64,000 nucleotides of DNA from Taudactylus pleione (taxonomy: Eukaryota; Chordata; Amphibia; Anura; Myobatrachidae): positions 620,001 to 684,000 of the forward strand of contig JAUIMM010000739.1 of NCBI GenBank assembly GCA_031769625.1, written 5' to 3'. The notes below the pieces were generated by a model. That model worked only from the letters and a program-made list of their open reading frames with translations. It searched no databases and was not told where the DNA came from. Shown here piece by piece: positions 1-12,157 of this stretch; positions within the stretch are counted from its first letter, which is position 1, and every line of letters starts with the position of its first letter. Position numbers and translations under genes: made by a program.

Positions 1-2082
1 TCTGACCGGGGTCCGTTATTGGGGCTGTGTCGGGTGTCCCTCTGACCGGGGTCTGTTATGAGGACTGTGTCCATGTCCGGTGTCACTCTGACCGGGGTCA
101 GTTATTAGGGCTGTGTCGGGTGTCCCTCTGACCGGGGTCCGTTATTAAGGCTGTGTCGGGTGTCCCTCTGACCGGGGTCAGTTATTGGGGCTGTATCTGG
201 TGTCCCTCTGACCGAGGTCAGTTATTGGGGCTGTGTCGGGTGTCCCTCTGACCGAGGTCAGTTATTGGGGCTGTGTCGGGTGTCCCTCTGACCGGGGTCA
301 TTTATTGGGGCTGTGTCGGGTGTCCCTCTGACCGGGGTCCGTTATTGGGGCTGTGTGTGGTGTCCCTCTGACCGGAGTCAGTTATTGGGGCTGTGTCGGG
401 TGTCCCTTTGACCGGAGTCACTTATTGGGGCTGTGTCGGGTGTCCCTCTGACCGGGGTCTGTTATTAGGGCTGTGTCGGGTGTCCCTCTGACCGGGGTCC
501 GTTATTAAGGCTGTGTCGGGTGTCCCTCTGACCGGGGTCCGTTATTGGGGCTGTGTCGGGTGTCCCTCTGACCGGGGTCCGTTATTGGGCTGTGTGTGGT
601 GTCCCTCTGACCGGGGTCACTTATTGGGGCTGTGTCGGGTGTCCCTCTGACCGGAGTCAGTTATTGGGGCTGTGTCGGGTGTCCCTCTGACCGGGGTCAC
701 TTATTGGGGCTGTGTCGGGTGTCCCTCTGACCGGAGTCAGTTATTGGGGCTGTGTCGGGTGTCCCTCTGACCGGGGTCCGTTATTAGGGCTGTGTCGGGT
801 GTCCCTCTGACCGGGGTCACTTATTGGGGCTGTGTCGGGTGTCCCTCTGACCGGGGTCCGTTATTGGGGCTGTGTCGGGTGTCCCTCTGACCGGTCAGTT
901 ATTGGGGCTGTGTCGGGTGTCCCTCTGACCGGGGTCACTTATTGGTGCTGTGTCGGGTGTCCCTCTGACCGGGGTCCGTTATTGGGGCTGTATCTGGTGT
1001 CCCTCTGACCGGAGTCAGTTATTGGGGCTGTGTCGGGTGTCCCTCTGACCGAGGTCAGTTATTGGGGCTGTGTCGGGTGTCCCTCTGACCGAGGTCAGTT
1101 ATTGGGGCTGTGTCGGGTGTCCCTCTGACCGGGGTCATTTATTGGGGCTGTGTCGGGTGTCCCTCTGACCGGGGTCCGTTATTGGGGCTGTGTCGGGTGT
1201 CCCTCTGACCGGGGTCCGTTATTGGGGCTGTGTCGGGTGTCCCTCTGACCGGGGTCTGTTATGAGGACTGTGTCCATGTCCGGTGTCACTCTGACCGGGG
1301 TCAGTTATTAGGGCTGTGTCGGGTGTCCCTCTGACCGGGGTCCGTTATTAAGGCTGTGTCGGGTGTCCCTCTGACCGGGGTCAGTTATTGGGGCTGTATC
1401 TGGTGTCCCTCTGACTGGGTCCATTATTGGGGCTGTGTCGGGTGTCCCTCTGACCGGGGTCAGTTATTAGGGCTATCGGGTGTCCCTCTGACCGAGGTCA
1501 GTTATTGGGGCTGTGTCGGGTGTCCCTCTGACCGAGGTCAGTTATTGGGGCTGTGTCGGGTGTCCCTCTGACCGGGGTCATTTATTGGGGCTGTGTCGGG
1601 TGTCCCTCTGACCGGGGTCCGTTATTGGGGCTGTGTGTGGTGTCCCTCTGACCGGAGTCAGTTATTGGGGCTGTGTCGGGTGTCCCTCTGACCGGGGTCA
1701 TTTATTGGGGCTGTGTCGGGTGTCCCTCTGACCGGGGTCCGTTATTGGGGCTGTGTCGGGTGTCCCTCTGACCGGGGTCCGTTATTGGGGCTGTGTCGGG
1801 TGTCCCTCTGACCGGGGTCTGTTATGAGGACTGTGTCCATGTCCGGTGTCACTCTGACGGGGGTCAGTTATTAGGGCTGTATTGAGTGTTCCTCTGACTG
1901 GGGTCCGTTATTAGGGCTGTATCGGGTGTCCCTCTGACCGAGGTCAGTTATTGGGGCTGTGTCGGTTGTCCCTCTGACCGGGGACAGTTATTGGGGCTGT
2001 GTCGGGTGTCCCTCTGACCGGGGTTAGATATTGGGGCTGTGTCGGGTGTCCCTCTGACCGGGGTCAGTTATTAGGGGCTGTA
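1..2082. repeat. 40-bp satellite array, truncated at the window edge
   Basis: About 51 tandem copies of a 40-bp unit containing CCCTCTGACCGGGGTC followed by a GTTATTGGGGCTG-like segment. Monomers differ mainly at the bases after GGGGTC (CGT, AGT, ATT or ACT). A marked variant with GTTATGAGGACTG and CATGTCCGG recurs near 51, 1254 and 1817, so blocks of many monomers were themselves duplicated. The array starts before base 1. No coding role is apparent. Confidence 0.97.
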
Positions 2083-2636
2083 TTTACAGCATATGATGTC
2101 TTGATCTGTGGACCTTCTGCTGTAATTTAGCCATGAATAACAATAAAAGTGATATCAAGTGTAAATGAAATTATTCCCTGACTTTCCGCACGTCTTCGGT
2201 GTAATTTGCCTGCCCCCTTTTCGGTAGGTCATGAATCTTTGTATGTCTTTACATCAGCTGATCTGTAATTTTAGTTTTGTGCCCAACTCAAACAGCCTGT
2301 GTATGTGTCAGCACCTGTCTCTGTGTTGAGACACCAGTTTAACTATGTCAGCACTGTTCAGCATCTACTCTCCGGTGTATATGTCAGCGTCGGGCTCCGT
2401 GCTGAATCTCCAGTTTACCTTCGTTAATCGTTTTGTGTTTACCCAGCTCTGGCTCATTTACCAAGTCTCCTGTGTCTCCTGTACCATTCCCAAGCACTAT
2501 TTACAGTTCCCTGCGTCTGGTTTCTCGAAGCACCTTCCGTTATTCCCGCGATTGTTCTACAGTGTATCAAGTTCACTCACCTGCGTCTGAGTTCCTTGCA
2601 CAGTTAATTGTGTTCCGTATCTGGATCTACAGTGGG
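2083..2636. other. Non-coding flank, no recognised feature
   Basis: AT-balanced sequence with short related phrases such as TATGTCAGCAC and CTGTGTTGAG that recur loosely, suggesting an old decayed repeat. Open frames here are under 90 codons and resemble no family I know. Confidence 0.4.
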
Positions 2637-3010
2637 GATAACAATCCCGACGCCGGCTAAGGAGTTATGACAGGCGTCAAGATACCGGCACCTGTCATAA
2701 TCCCGACGCCGGAATACAGAACGCAGCGGTCCCGATCGTGGTAAGTACGGCCGCCCGTTCTGTTAGCTGTGGGTGGTGGAGGGTTAGGGCACCGGGGAGG
2801 GTTGGGGAAGGGGGGGTTAGACACCCATGGAGGGAGGTTATGGTTAGCCCCCCCCCAGGAGAGTTCGGTTTAGGCACGCCTAAAGGCAGGTTATGGGGGG
2901 GGGGGGGGAACGGACAGGGGAGGCTTAGAGGACTTACCTCAGCCTGTCCGTCTCTTTGGCCGGATTTGAACCGGCGGCTAAACTGCCACCGGTAATACAA
3001 TCCCATTCCC
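2637..3010. repeat. Dispersed repeat with ATCCCGACGCCGG ends and G-rich GGTTAGG body
   Basis: Two copies of ATCCCGACGCCGG (about 2648 and 2701) precede a G-rich body of GGGTTAGG-like phrases and a run of G near 2896-2908. A related stretch in the opposite orientation lies at 37790-38000, with CTAACCCTAACC phrases and GGGATTCTGGCGCCGG. That marks a dispersed family rather than telomeric DNA. ACAATCCC occurs at both margins, which could be a target duplication. Confidence 0.5.
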
Positions 3011-3780
3011 TACAGTGCACCAAGTACACTACCCTGTGCCTGTGTCCCCGGTACACCCAGTGACTCTTTGTGTCTGAGCTACCTTTACACTACCCTGCGT
3101 CCAGATCTTCCAAGTTACCCAAAGCATCCAGTAGCTGACCTTCCTTGTTCATCATCACTCCCGACTAATCTGTGCCTGTCCCCTCACTTCTTGGTGTATC
3201 CAGTAAAGTCTCATAGTGCATCCCAGTGCTTCCTTCCACTCATTATTGCAGTGGCACTTTCCTAGTGTCCTCGTCACTCCCAGGCACCCAACCAGAGGGC
3301 CGAGACCTGCTCACTCGGTGCGGCAAAACCCATATCCCAACAGGAGGGGTCACTGGTGAAGACCACCGAGTGGGTTAGACTTTGTGCCTTTGATTAGGTC
3401 TAGCCAACACCTGGGACTGACCTTTTATGTAAGGACACTAGCACTGTCACTTCCCTCGCTGCCTCCTAGCCATCCTAACCCCCCAGCTCCCTGTCCTCAG
3501 AGGGATTCCTAGCTTCGGATTGTGACAATTTGGTCTCCTCCGCCTGTGATTCCCCTCCTTGGCCAGTACCCTCGTTCTGCACCTTCGCTAGTGGCCCTGA
3601 CCTCAGCTTGCCTGACTATTCTTCTGTCTGCTATTTCCGTCTTGTGCCTGCACTCCCACACAGTCACTACTGGGGGCAGTGAGAGGGCTGTGACCTGCTG
3701 GTGCCTGGCAGCAATGCCAATCCCACCTTGTGGCAGTTCTTAGTGAAAACCAGGGGGGGGGTTAGACTCCGCACCACGAC
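3011..3780. other. C/T-rich dispersed repeat-like sequence
   Basis: Pyrimidine-rich sequence of CCAGT, CCTGTG and TGACC phrases, without a conserved protein frame. The part from about 3260 to 3780 contains two similar blocks: AGGGGTCACTGGTGAAGAC near 3342 and a GTGAAAACCAGG segment near 3742, each followed by GGTTAGACT. This suggests an internal duplication. It abuts the 3' side of the LINE remnant and may be part of an older composite element. Confidence 0.35.
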
Positions 3781-5503
3781 TAGGTGCTAACCCTGGTCTG
3801 ACTGCGTCCTATTTCTGATGTGTGACTTGCTTGCTGGGAGCTTGAACGCGCCAGCCAGCCTGTGCCCAAACAGCTAATATAAAAGCTTTCCAGGTAAGCC
3901 CCGTTGAGGAGTATGATCAGATGAGGATGGTCAGTAATGGTTTGCAGGGTGCAAAGTGTGCTTTCGAAATTGTCAACTGGTTCTTGGCCCATAGTAACCC
4001 GAGGAAAATCTCTCTGCCAAGTTTGTAGGGTACGATTCCAAATTTTATCCATGTTTGGTTTCATCAGATCCTTGTAAAGATACCGTGTTCTGTAACTGGT
4101 ACAAGAAATAGTAGACATTAAGGGATTGTGTAATTGAGTGGTAGACATAGGAGGAGGCAGAGATTGTACGTAGTGTCTAATTTGGAGGTATAGATAAAAA
4201 TAAGAGTTTGGCATCCCAAATTTCTCCCTTAAGGCCGAGAAGGACATTATTTCGCCTCCGGGATCAAAAACACAGCTGAGGAGCGTTTCAATCTCTGATG
4301 CACCGGATAATCCAAAGCTGGTATAAATAGAGGGTTTCCCCACAGCGGTATAAATTGGTTGGGGTTTATCTATTATATATGGTCCACCACGCAAGATAGG
4401 TGTCATGAAATAGGATAGTATTAAAAATATGATGGGGAATTTCAGCCTGTAGTGAATGGAGATGGGTTCCTGGAGAAAAGATGTCAATAAAGCACAATCA
4501 ACCTCGTACATAGTGTAAATACTACATGCGAGCAGCCAATCGGCTATGTAACAACAACCTACCGCTTATGTGAAACGGACAAGATCTGGGAGACCCACAC
4601 TACCATCTGACTTGGGAGCTTTCGCTTGTGCAATTCATGTTTTTTTTTTTATTGCCCCAGAAGAAATTTAAAAATAGTTTGGAAAGCATAGCCATGTCTG
4701 AGCCTCGCAATTTATCGGCAGCATCTGTATGGCTAAAGATTTTTGTGGGAAGACTATAGTCTTGATTATTGCTTTTCTAACCATCATTGATAATGGTAAA
4801 AGCATCCAGCATCCTACCAATTGACTGAATCAAAGGTGAAAAATTCAGCGAGTATAGTTTTGATAAATGAACAGGAATGGGTACACCTAAATATTTAATC
4901 TGTGTGTCCAAAACTTTGAATGACTGTGATGGAGACTTGGAGAGAGCAGAAGCACTGCCGGGAATAACAAGCAATTCTGACTTCTCTACGTTAATTTTAT
5001 AACCTGAAAATTGACCGAAGTCCATGATAATGCATTACTGGAGGAACAGAAACAGCGTGGTGAGAGAAACGGCAACAATATCATCGGCAAAGAGTGCTAC
5101 TCAATGCTGCCAACTAAAATGCCCTGAAATAAGGGAGATTGACGCATCGCTCTGGCAAGGGGTGGCTAGTGCAAATAATAAAGGTGGATAGGGGGCAGCC
5201 CTGATGTGTGCCACGTTGAATAGAGAAAGGCGTAGAGACATGGCCCTCGCATGCAATCTGCGTAATATGTTTTGTATAAAGTGTACTCAACATTTTTACC
5301 AAGATTTTGGAAAAACCAAATCACTGTATGGTATCCTAAAAATGTGGCCAGAGCACCATGACTATAAAGCCTTTTCGGCATCCAGTGCTAATATGGCTTT
5401 ATGTAACTGAAGTGGCGATTGGGAGACAGATTGTATTGCCGACAACACCCTACGAATATTGACCACTGAGTGTCTGCCTGCAATAAAGCCCGTTTGGTCA
5501 GGA
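3780..5503 (-). pseudogene. L1-type LINE ORF2 remnant, frameshifted
   Basis: This is the reverse-transcriptase half and C-terminal part of a non-LTR retrotransposon ORF2, broken by frameshifts and stops. In order along the minus strand I read a DQTGFI block (about 5488-5502) and ALDAEKA, the motif A aspartate region, near 5360. An RGTHQGCPLS block follows (5114-5302), then the catalytic FADD motif (about 5075-5100). Next come SGYKINVEKSE and IKYLGVPIP (4777-5025), then FFWGNKKK (about 4655). Last is a 243-codon open C-terminal segment (3780-4511) with weak thumb and connection similarity. The endonuclease half is missing. The set and order of motifs is that of L1-superfamily elements; the exact clade (L1 or Tx1-like) is not resolved. 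It is dead as it stands. Confidence 0.85.
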
Positions 5504-5951
5504 TGCGGCCTGAGATCGGCCGCTACTCACCATTGCCCCTGCTTCCCCTAATCTGTCAGACACCAGCTTCAGTGGCGGGTGGCACGCTGAGTATTTTTCC
5601 CAGGGTCTGCTGGGACACCCATGTGTTGCTCCGTGATTTGGTTCCTGCGGTTACCGTCATGGACACAGCCTGATTAGCCCTTTACCCAATGGTAGCATTG
5701 GTTGCTGTCAGCTGACACTATCCTCCAATGGAGTGCTACCTTATGGTATTTAGTCTGACTGCAGGAAGCTGCTGTACAATTTTGCTACACCCAGTGATTA
5801 CTCGCTGGTACTTCTTTCCAGGTTCCACATTACTTCCTACCAGTGTTATATCCTAGTGTCTGGGTTCGCTCCTGGCTTTATGCTATTTCCAGTGACTCCT
5901 ACAAGTGCTAGTCAGCATCAGACTTCTCCAGTGATTTCTTCTGTACTTGCT
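5504..5951. other. Non-coding flank, no recognised feature
   Basis: The sequence breaks away from LINE homology at about 5503. It contains CCAATGGTAGCATTGG (5687-5702), a short palindrome, and pyrimidine-rich CCAGTG phrases. Open frames are short and unconserved. Confidence 0.4.
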
Positions 5952-6117
5952 TGTGTACTGACTCCTAGTGCCATTCTCCTGTACCTGTGTCTGGATAACC
6001 AGTGTGTACTCAGTACAGCATTTGGCACTAGGTATCAGTACACAAATGCTGTATTGAGTATACACACTGGTTATCCAAACACAGGCACAGGAGAATGGCA
6101 CTAGGAGTCAGTACACA
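5952..6117. repeat. Inverted repeat at the edge of a minisatellite
   Basis: Two arms of about 72 bp (5952-6023 and 6044-6117), nearly complementary and separated by about 20 bp. The right arm is the first monomer of the array that follows; the left arm is the same monomer in reverse orientation. Key segments are GTGTACTGACTCCTAGTGCC on the left and its complement on the right. Confidence 0.85.
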
Positions 6118-6825
6118 GATGCTGTACCGAGTACACGCTGGTGATCCAGTCGCAGGAGAATGGCACTAGGAGTCAGTACACAGATGTTATACTGAGTACA
6201 CACGCTGGTGATCCAGGCGCAGGAGAATGGCACTAGGAGTCAGTACACAGATGTTATACTGAGTACACACGCTGGTGATCCAGGCGCAGGAGAATGGCAC
6301 TAGGGGTCAGTACACAGATGCTGTACGGAGTACACACGCTGGTGATCCAGGTGCAGGAGAATGGCACTAGGAGTCAGTACACACGCTGGTGATCCAGGTG
6401 CAGGAGAATGACACTAGAGGTCAGTACACAGATGCTGTACGGAGTACAGCACTAGGAGTCAGTACACACGCTGGTGATCCAGGCGCAGGAGAATGACACT
6501 AGGAGTCAGTACACAGATGTTATACTGAGTACACACGCTGGTGATCCAGGCGCAGGAGAATAACACTAGGGGTCAGTACACAGATGCTGTACGGAGTACA
6601 CACGCTGGTGATCCAGGTGCAGGAGAATGGCACTAGTAGTCAGTACACACGCTGGTGATCCAGGCGCAGGAGAATGACACTAGGCGTCAGTACACAGATG
6701 GTGTACCGAGTACAGCGCTGGTGATCCAGGCACAGAAGAATGACACTAGGAGTCAGTACACAATTTGCTGTACGGAGTACACGCTGGTGATCCAGACGCA
6801 GGAGAATGGCACTAGGCATCACTAC
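6044..6825. repeat. Minisatellite of 62-80 bp units
   Basis: About ten or eleven direct copies of a unit with GGCACTAGGAGTCAGTACAC, an optional CAGATGCTGTAC or CAGATGTTATAC segment, and CGCTGGTGATCCAGGCGCAG. Units with and without the middle segment alternate, giving two length classes. Confidence 0.9.
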
Positions 6826-7344
6826 ACCCCCCTTTTTGCTGGCACACATCTTCGCTGTGCACACTACAAGGCAGCTCACCCCCTACTGTCACCAGGTGTC
6901 AGAACAGGTAGGGACGCCACTCGTGGGGCAGTGATTATGGAGATACAGCATGGGGAAGTCTCGTTACAGGTGGATGCAAAATTTCCAACCCAATGAAAGA
7001 AATAAAACCTAATATCTCATACACTGATACAACACCCCATCAGAAGTGTCTGTCCCCTGGATCTTTGTGGTGTGACATGTACATGAGATATAGGGGTGGA
7101 AGGGGCACATTATTTTGCCCCCATCTCTCCCCGCCAGTTGCAGCTGGTTGGATTAAGACACTTCTTACCTATATGGTATAACGGGGAACCTCTGAGGAAA
7201 TTGATCCTCCCTGGGAATGGTTACTGCAGTCGGTTTTCATGCAGGAGATCACTTGGTATGTAAGACACTTGTTGGCATAGGAACAGAACCAATGCCAACG
7301 TCATACATGTATCATCATTTAAACAGGACAGGTGAACAGATCAA
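6826..7344. other. Non-coding flank, no recognised feature
   Basis: Mixed-composition sequence between a minisatellite and a foldback MITE. Open frames of 62 to 113 codons run out of the neighbouring array and show no family resemblance. I see no RNA gene or transposon ends. Confidence 0.4.
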
Positions 7345-7519
7345 GGGGTATATTTACTAAAGTGAGAGTTTTTAGAAGTGGAGATGTTGCCCGTAGCAAC
7401 CAATCAGATTCTACTTAACATTTAACAAGCACCTTCTAGAAGGTAATAGCTAGAGTCTGATTGGTTGCTATGGGCAACATCTCCACTTCTAAAAACTCTA
7501 ACTTAAGTAAATTTACCCC
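7345..7519. mobile_element. Foldback MITE, about 175 bp
   Basis: Long terminal inverted repeats: GGGGTATATTTACTAAAG at the left pairs with CTTAAGTAAATTTACCCC at the right, and GGAGATGTTGCCCGTAGC pairs with GCTATGGGCAACATCTCC. CAAG flanks both ends, a possible target duplication. The same GTTGCTATGGGCAAC core recurs at 33440-33545 and 33705-33815, so this is an interspersed family. It has no coding capacity. Confidence 0.85.
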
Positions 7520-7571
7520 CAAGAGTCAAAAAACAGAAAAATCAAATAAAGGACTCCAGAAAGCCACCAGA

Positions 7572-7905
7572 TGGCAGTACGGGGTTGTGTTATACATATT
7601 GCAAGACTGCAGTGTGTTATACAGATGGCTATACACCATTGTGTTATACAGATGGCTATACACCGTTGTGTTATACAGATGGCTATACGCCGTTGTGTTA
7701 TACAGATGGCTATACGCCGTTGTGTTATACATATTGCAAGACGGCAGTGTGTTATACAGATGGCAGTACGGCGGTGTGTTATACAGATGGCAGTACAGCA
7801 TTGTGTTATACAGATGTCAATACGGCATTGTGTTATACAGATGGCTATATGGTTTTGTGTTATACATATTGCAAGACAGCGGTGTGTTATACAGATGGCT
7901 GTACT
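7572..7905. repeat. 27-bp minisatellite
   Basis: About 12 copies of a 27-bp unit with GTGTTATACAGATGGCTATA. Some units carry ATATTGCAAGA in place of the GATGGC segment. Because 27 is a multiple of three, open frames pass through in several phases on both strands. These are not genes. Confidence 0.95.
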
Positions 7906-10900
7906 CCCTGTCATACTCCCTCCCCCATCATACTCCCGGTCATACTCCCTCCCCCATCATACTCCCGGTCATACTCCCTCCCCCATCATACTCCCGGTCA
8001 TACTCCCTCCCCCATCATACTCCCGGTCATACTCCCTCCCCCATCATACTCCCGGTCATACTCCCTCCCCCATCATACTCCCTCCCCTATCAAACTCCCG
8101 GTCATACTCCCTCCCCCATCACACTCCCGGTCATACTCCCTCCCCTATCATACTCCCTGTCATGCTCCCTCCCCCGGTCATACTCCCTGTCGTGCTCCCT
8201 CCCCTATCATACTCCCTCCCCTATCATACTCCCTGTCATACTCCCTCCCCTATCATACTCCCTGTCATACTCCCTCCCCTATCATACTCCCTGTCATGCT
8301 CCCTCCCCCGGTCATACTCCCTCCCCCATCATACTCCCTGTCATACTCCCCTATCATACTCCCCGTCATGCTCCCTCCCCCGGTCATACTCCCTCCCCCA
8401 TCATACTCCCGGTCATACTCCCTCCCCCATCATACTCCCGGTCATACTCCCTCCCCCATCATACTCCCGGTCATACTCCCTCCCCCATCACACTCCCTGT
8501 CATACTCCCTCCCCTATCATACTCCCTCCCCTATCAAACTCCCGGTCATACTCCCTCCCCCATCACACTCCCGGTCATACTCCCTCCCCCATCACACTCC
8601 CGGTCATACTCCCCCATCACACTCCCGGTCATACTCCCTCCCCCATCACACTCCCGGTCATACTCCCTCCCCTATCATACTCCCTCCCCTATCAAACTCC
8701 CGGTCATGCTCCCTCCCCCGTCACACTCCCGGTCATGCTCCCTCCCCCATCACACTCCCGGTCATACTCCCTCCCCCATCACACTCCCGGTCATACTCGC
8801 TCCCCTATCATACTCCCTCCCCTATCAAACTCCCGGTCATGCTCCCTCCCCCGTCACACTCCCGGTCATACTCCCTCCCCCATCACACTCCCGGTCATAC
8901 TCGCTCCCCTATCATACTCCCTCCCCTATCAAACTCCCGGTCATGCTCCCTCCCCCGTCACACTCCCGGTCATACTCCCTCCCCCATCACACTCCCGGTC
9001 ATACTCGCTCCCCTATCATACTCCCTCCCCTATCAAACTCCCGGTCATGCTCCCTCCCCCGTCACACTCCCGGTCATACTCCCTCCCCCATCACACTCCC
9101 GGTCATACTCCCTCCCCCATCACACTCCCGGTCATACTCCCTCCCCCATCACACTCCCGGTCATACTCGCTCCCCTATCATACTCCCTCCCCTATCAAAC
9201 TCCCGGTCATGCTCCCTCCCCCGTCACACTCCCGGTCATACTCCCTCCCCCGTCACACTCCCGGTCATACTCCCTCCCCCATCACACTCCCGGTCATACT
9301 CGCTCCCCTATCATACTCCCTCCCCTATCAAACTCCCGGTCATGCTCCCTCCCCCGTCACACTCCCGGTCATACTCCCTCCCCCATCACACTCCCGGTCA
9401 TACTCCCTCCCCCATCACACTCCCGGTCATACTCGCTCCCCTATCATACTCCCTCCCCCATCAAACTCCCGGTCATACTCCCTCCCCCATCACACTCCCG
9501 GTCATACTCCCTCCCCCATCACACTCCCGGTCATACTCCCTCCCCCATCACACTCCCGGTCATACTCCCTCCCCCATCACACTCCCGGTCATACTCCCTC
9601 CCCCATCACACTCCCGGTCATACTCCCTCCCCCATCACACTCCCGGTCATACTCCCTCCCCCATCACACTCCCGGTCATACTCGCTCCCCTATCATACTC
9701 CCTCCCCCATCACACTCCCGGTCATACTCCCTCCCCCATCACACTCCCGGTCATACTCCCTCCCCCATCACACTCCCGGTCATACTCCCTCCCCCATCAC
9801 ACTCCCGGTCATACTCCCTCCCCCATCACACTCCCGGTCATACTCGCTCCCCTATCATACTCCCTCCCCCATCACACTCCCGGTCATACTCCCTCCCCCA
9901 TCACACTCCCGGTCATACTCCCTCCCCCATCACACTCCCGGTCATACTCCCTCCCCCATCACACTCCCGGTCATACTCGCTCCCCTATCATACTCCCTCC
10001 CCTATCAAACTCCCGGTCATGCTCCCTCCCCCGTCACACTCCCGGTCATGCTCCCTCCCCCGTCACACTCCCGGTCATGCTCCCTCCCCCGTCACACTCC
10101 CGGTCATGCTCCCTCCCCCGTCACACTCCCGGTCATGCTCCCTCTCCCGTCACACTCCCGGTCATGCTCCCTCTCCCGTCACACTCCCGGTCATGCTCCC
10201 TCTCCCGTCGCACTCCCGGTCATGCTCCCTCCCCCGTCATGCTCCCTCCCCTGTCATACTCCCGGTCATGCTCCCTCCCCTGTCATACTCCCTGTGGTGC
10301 TCCCTCCCCTGTCGTGCTCCCTCCCCTATCATACTCCCTCCCCTATCATACTCCCTGTCATACTCCCTCCCCTATCATACTCCCTGTCATACTCCCTCCC
10401 CTATCATACTCCCTGTCATGCTCCCTCCCCCGGTCATACTCCCTCCCCCATCATACTCCCTGTCATGCTCCCTCCCCCGGTCATACTCCCTCCCCCATCA
10501 TACTCCCTGTCATGCTCCCTCCCCCGGTCATACTCCCTCCCCCATCATACTCCCGGTCATACTCCCTCCCCCATCATACTCCCGGTCATACTCCCTCCCC
10601 GGTCATACTCCCGGTCATGCTCCCTCCCCCGTCACACTCCCGGTCATGCTCCCTCCCCCGTCACACTCCCGGTCATGCTCCCTCCCCCGTCACACTCCCG
10701 GTCATGCTCCCTCCCCCGTCACACTCCCGGTCATGCTCCCTCCCCCGTCACACTCCCGGTCATGCTCCCTCCCCCGTCACACTCCCGGTCATGCTCCCTC
10801 CCCCGTCATACTCCCGGTCGTGCTCCCTCCCCTGTCATACTCCCTGTGGTGCTCCCTCCCCTGTCATACTCCCTCCCCTATCATACTCCCTGTCATACTC

Positions 10901-10953
10901 CCTCCCCTATCATACTCCCTGTCATGCTCCCTCCCCCGGTCATACTCCCCGTC
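7906..10953. repeat. 3-kb pyrimidine-rich minisatellite, 29-bp and 17-bp subunits
   Basis: A C/T-rich array on the plus strand made of CACTCCCGGTCATACTCCC-type 29-bp units and shorter 17-bp CATACTCCCTCCCCTAT-type units. Variants (CATACTCCC, CATGCTCCC, GTCACACTCC) form local blocks. The 10010-10215 and 10610-10810 stretches are near-uniform runs of the CCGTCACACTCCCGGTCATG form. No TAA, TAG or TGA occurs in any plus-strand phase of the unit, so all three frames stay open for more than 1,100 codons. Confidence 0.97.
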
Positions 10954-11227
10954 AATACCCCAGAGCATTGATATAATAACTGTATATTTGTACATATGTG
11001 CCTCCCCAGCCATTGACCTCACGTCACGGTTATATACTGAAAGTGTAACGGTGTAATATAAAGTAGGGATGAGATGGCGCATATCTTCCAGCCAAGGAAG
11101 GGAATCAGAACGAGGTAAAACATCATCATTCATGTACAAAGCGACGTCGTTGTCTGTGCTAGATGAGGTTTTGCCTCATTCCCAGATCCGATTTGGCTGG
11201 AAGATCTGAGCAATAGCCGAAACGCTC
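10954..11227. other. Short spacer, no recognised feature
   Basis: AT-rich sequence between two arrays, including TTGATATAATAACTGTATAT. Nothing gene-like is visible. Confidence 0.4.
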
Positions 11228-11975
11228 ATCTCTGATGTACGGTATCAGTGGGGCCGCGCAGTCCTGAGGCCCATACCAGCATCGCTCATATTTACTTTCC
11301 CTGCCCCCCACTTGGATGGCGTACATAGCACAGTATAGGGAGGGACTGACATCTCTAATGTACGGTAACAGTGGGGCCGCGCAGTCCTGAGGCCCATACC
11401 AGCATCCCTTACATTTACTTTCCCTGCCCTCCACGTGGATGGCATACATGGCACAGTATAGGGAGGGACTGACACATCTCTAATGTACGGTAACAGTACG
11501 GCCGCGCAGTCCTGAGGCCCATACCAGCATCGCTCACATTTACTTTCCCTGCCCCCCACGTGGATGGCGTACATAGCACAGTATAGGGAGGGACTGACAT
11601 CTCTAATGTACGGTAACAGTACGGCCGCGTAGTCCTGAGGCCCATACCAGCATCGCTCACATTTACTTTCCCTGCCCCCCACGTGGATGGCGTACATAGC
11701 ATAGTATAAGGAGGGACTGACACATCTCTAATGTACGGTAACAGTGGGGCCGCGCAGTCCTGAGGCCCATACCAGCATCGCTCACATTTACTTTCCCTGC
11801 CCCCCACGTGGATGGCGTACATGGCAGTGTTGGGAGGGACGGACGCATCTCTAATGTACGGTAACAGTGGGGCCGCGCAGTCCTGAGGCCCATACCAGCA
11901 TCCCTTACATTTACTTTCCCTGCCCCCCACGTGGATGGCGTACATGGCAGTGTTGGGAGGGACGGACGCATCTCT
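11228..11975. repeat. Minisatellite of about 120-bp units
   Basis: Six copies of a 116-122-bp unit containing CTAATGTACGGTAACAGT, GGGGCCGCGCAGTCCTGAGG, CCCATACCAGCATC and CCTGCCCCCCACGTGGATGG. Copies differ by single bases and by a two-base CA indel before TCTCTAATG. Overlapping open frames of 95-191 codons on the minus strand come only from the repetition. Confidence 0.95.
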
Positions 11976-12157
11976 GTCGCAGTTTCTCAAAGTTGCGTTT
12001 CATATCAAAGCCTTGTGGAAGTGCCCTTAGCTTCGCAGAGAGAAATGTCAATGACCGTAATAATGGAATAATATTACCACAGGACATAGAGTTGGGAGAC
12101 GTAGGCTTGGTGGGTAAGAGCACTAGCTGTGAGCTGCTCGAAACCCAGATATGAATC

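Noticed and set aside
3780..4511. A 243-codon frame as an independent gene
   Set aside because: It continues in order from reverse-transcriptase motifs at 4655-5502 on the same strand, so it is the C-terminal part of a broken LINE ORF2.
7461..11056. Three overlapping plus-strand open frames of more than 1,100 codons
   Set aside because: They lie in a tandem array whose unit has no stop codon in any phase. All three phases give the same Pro/Ser/His-rich repeats, and there is no conserved domain or splice context.
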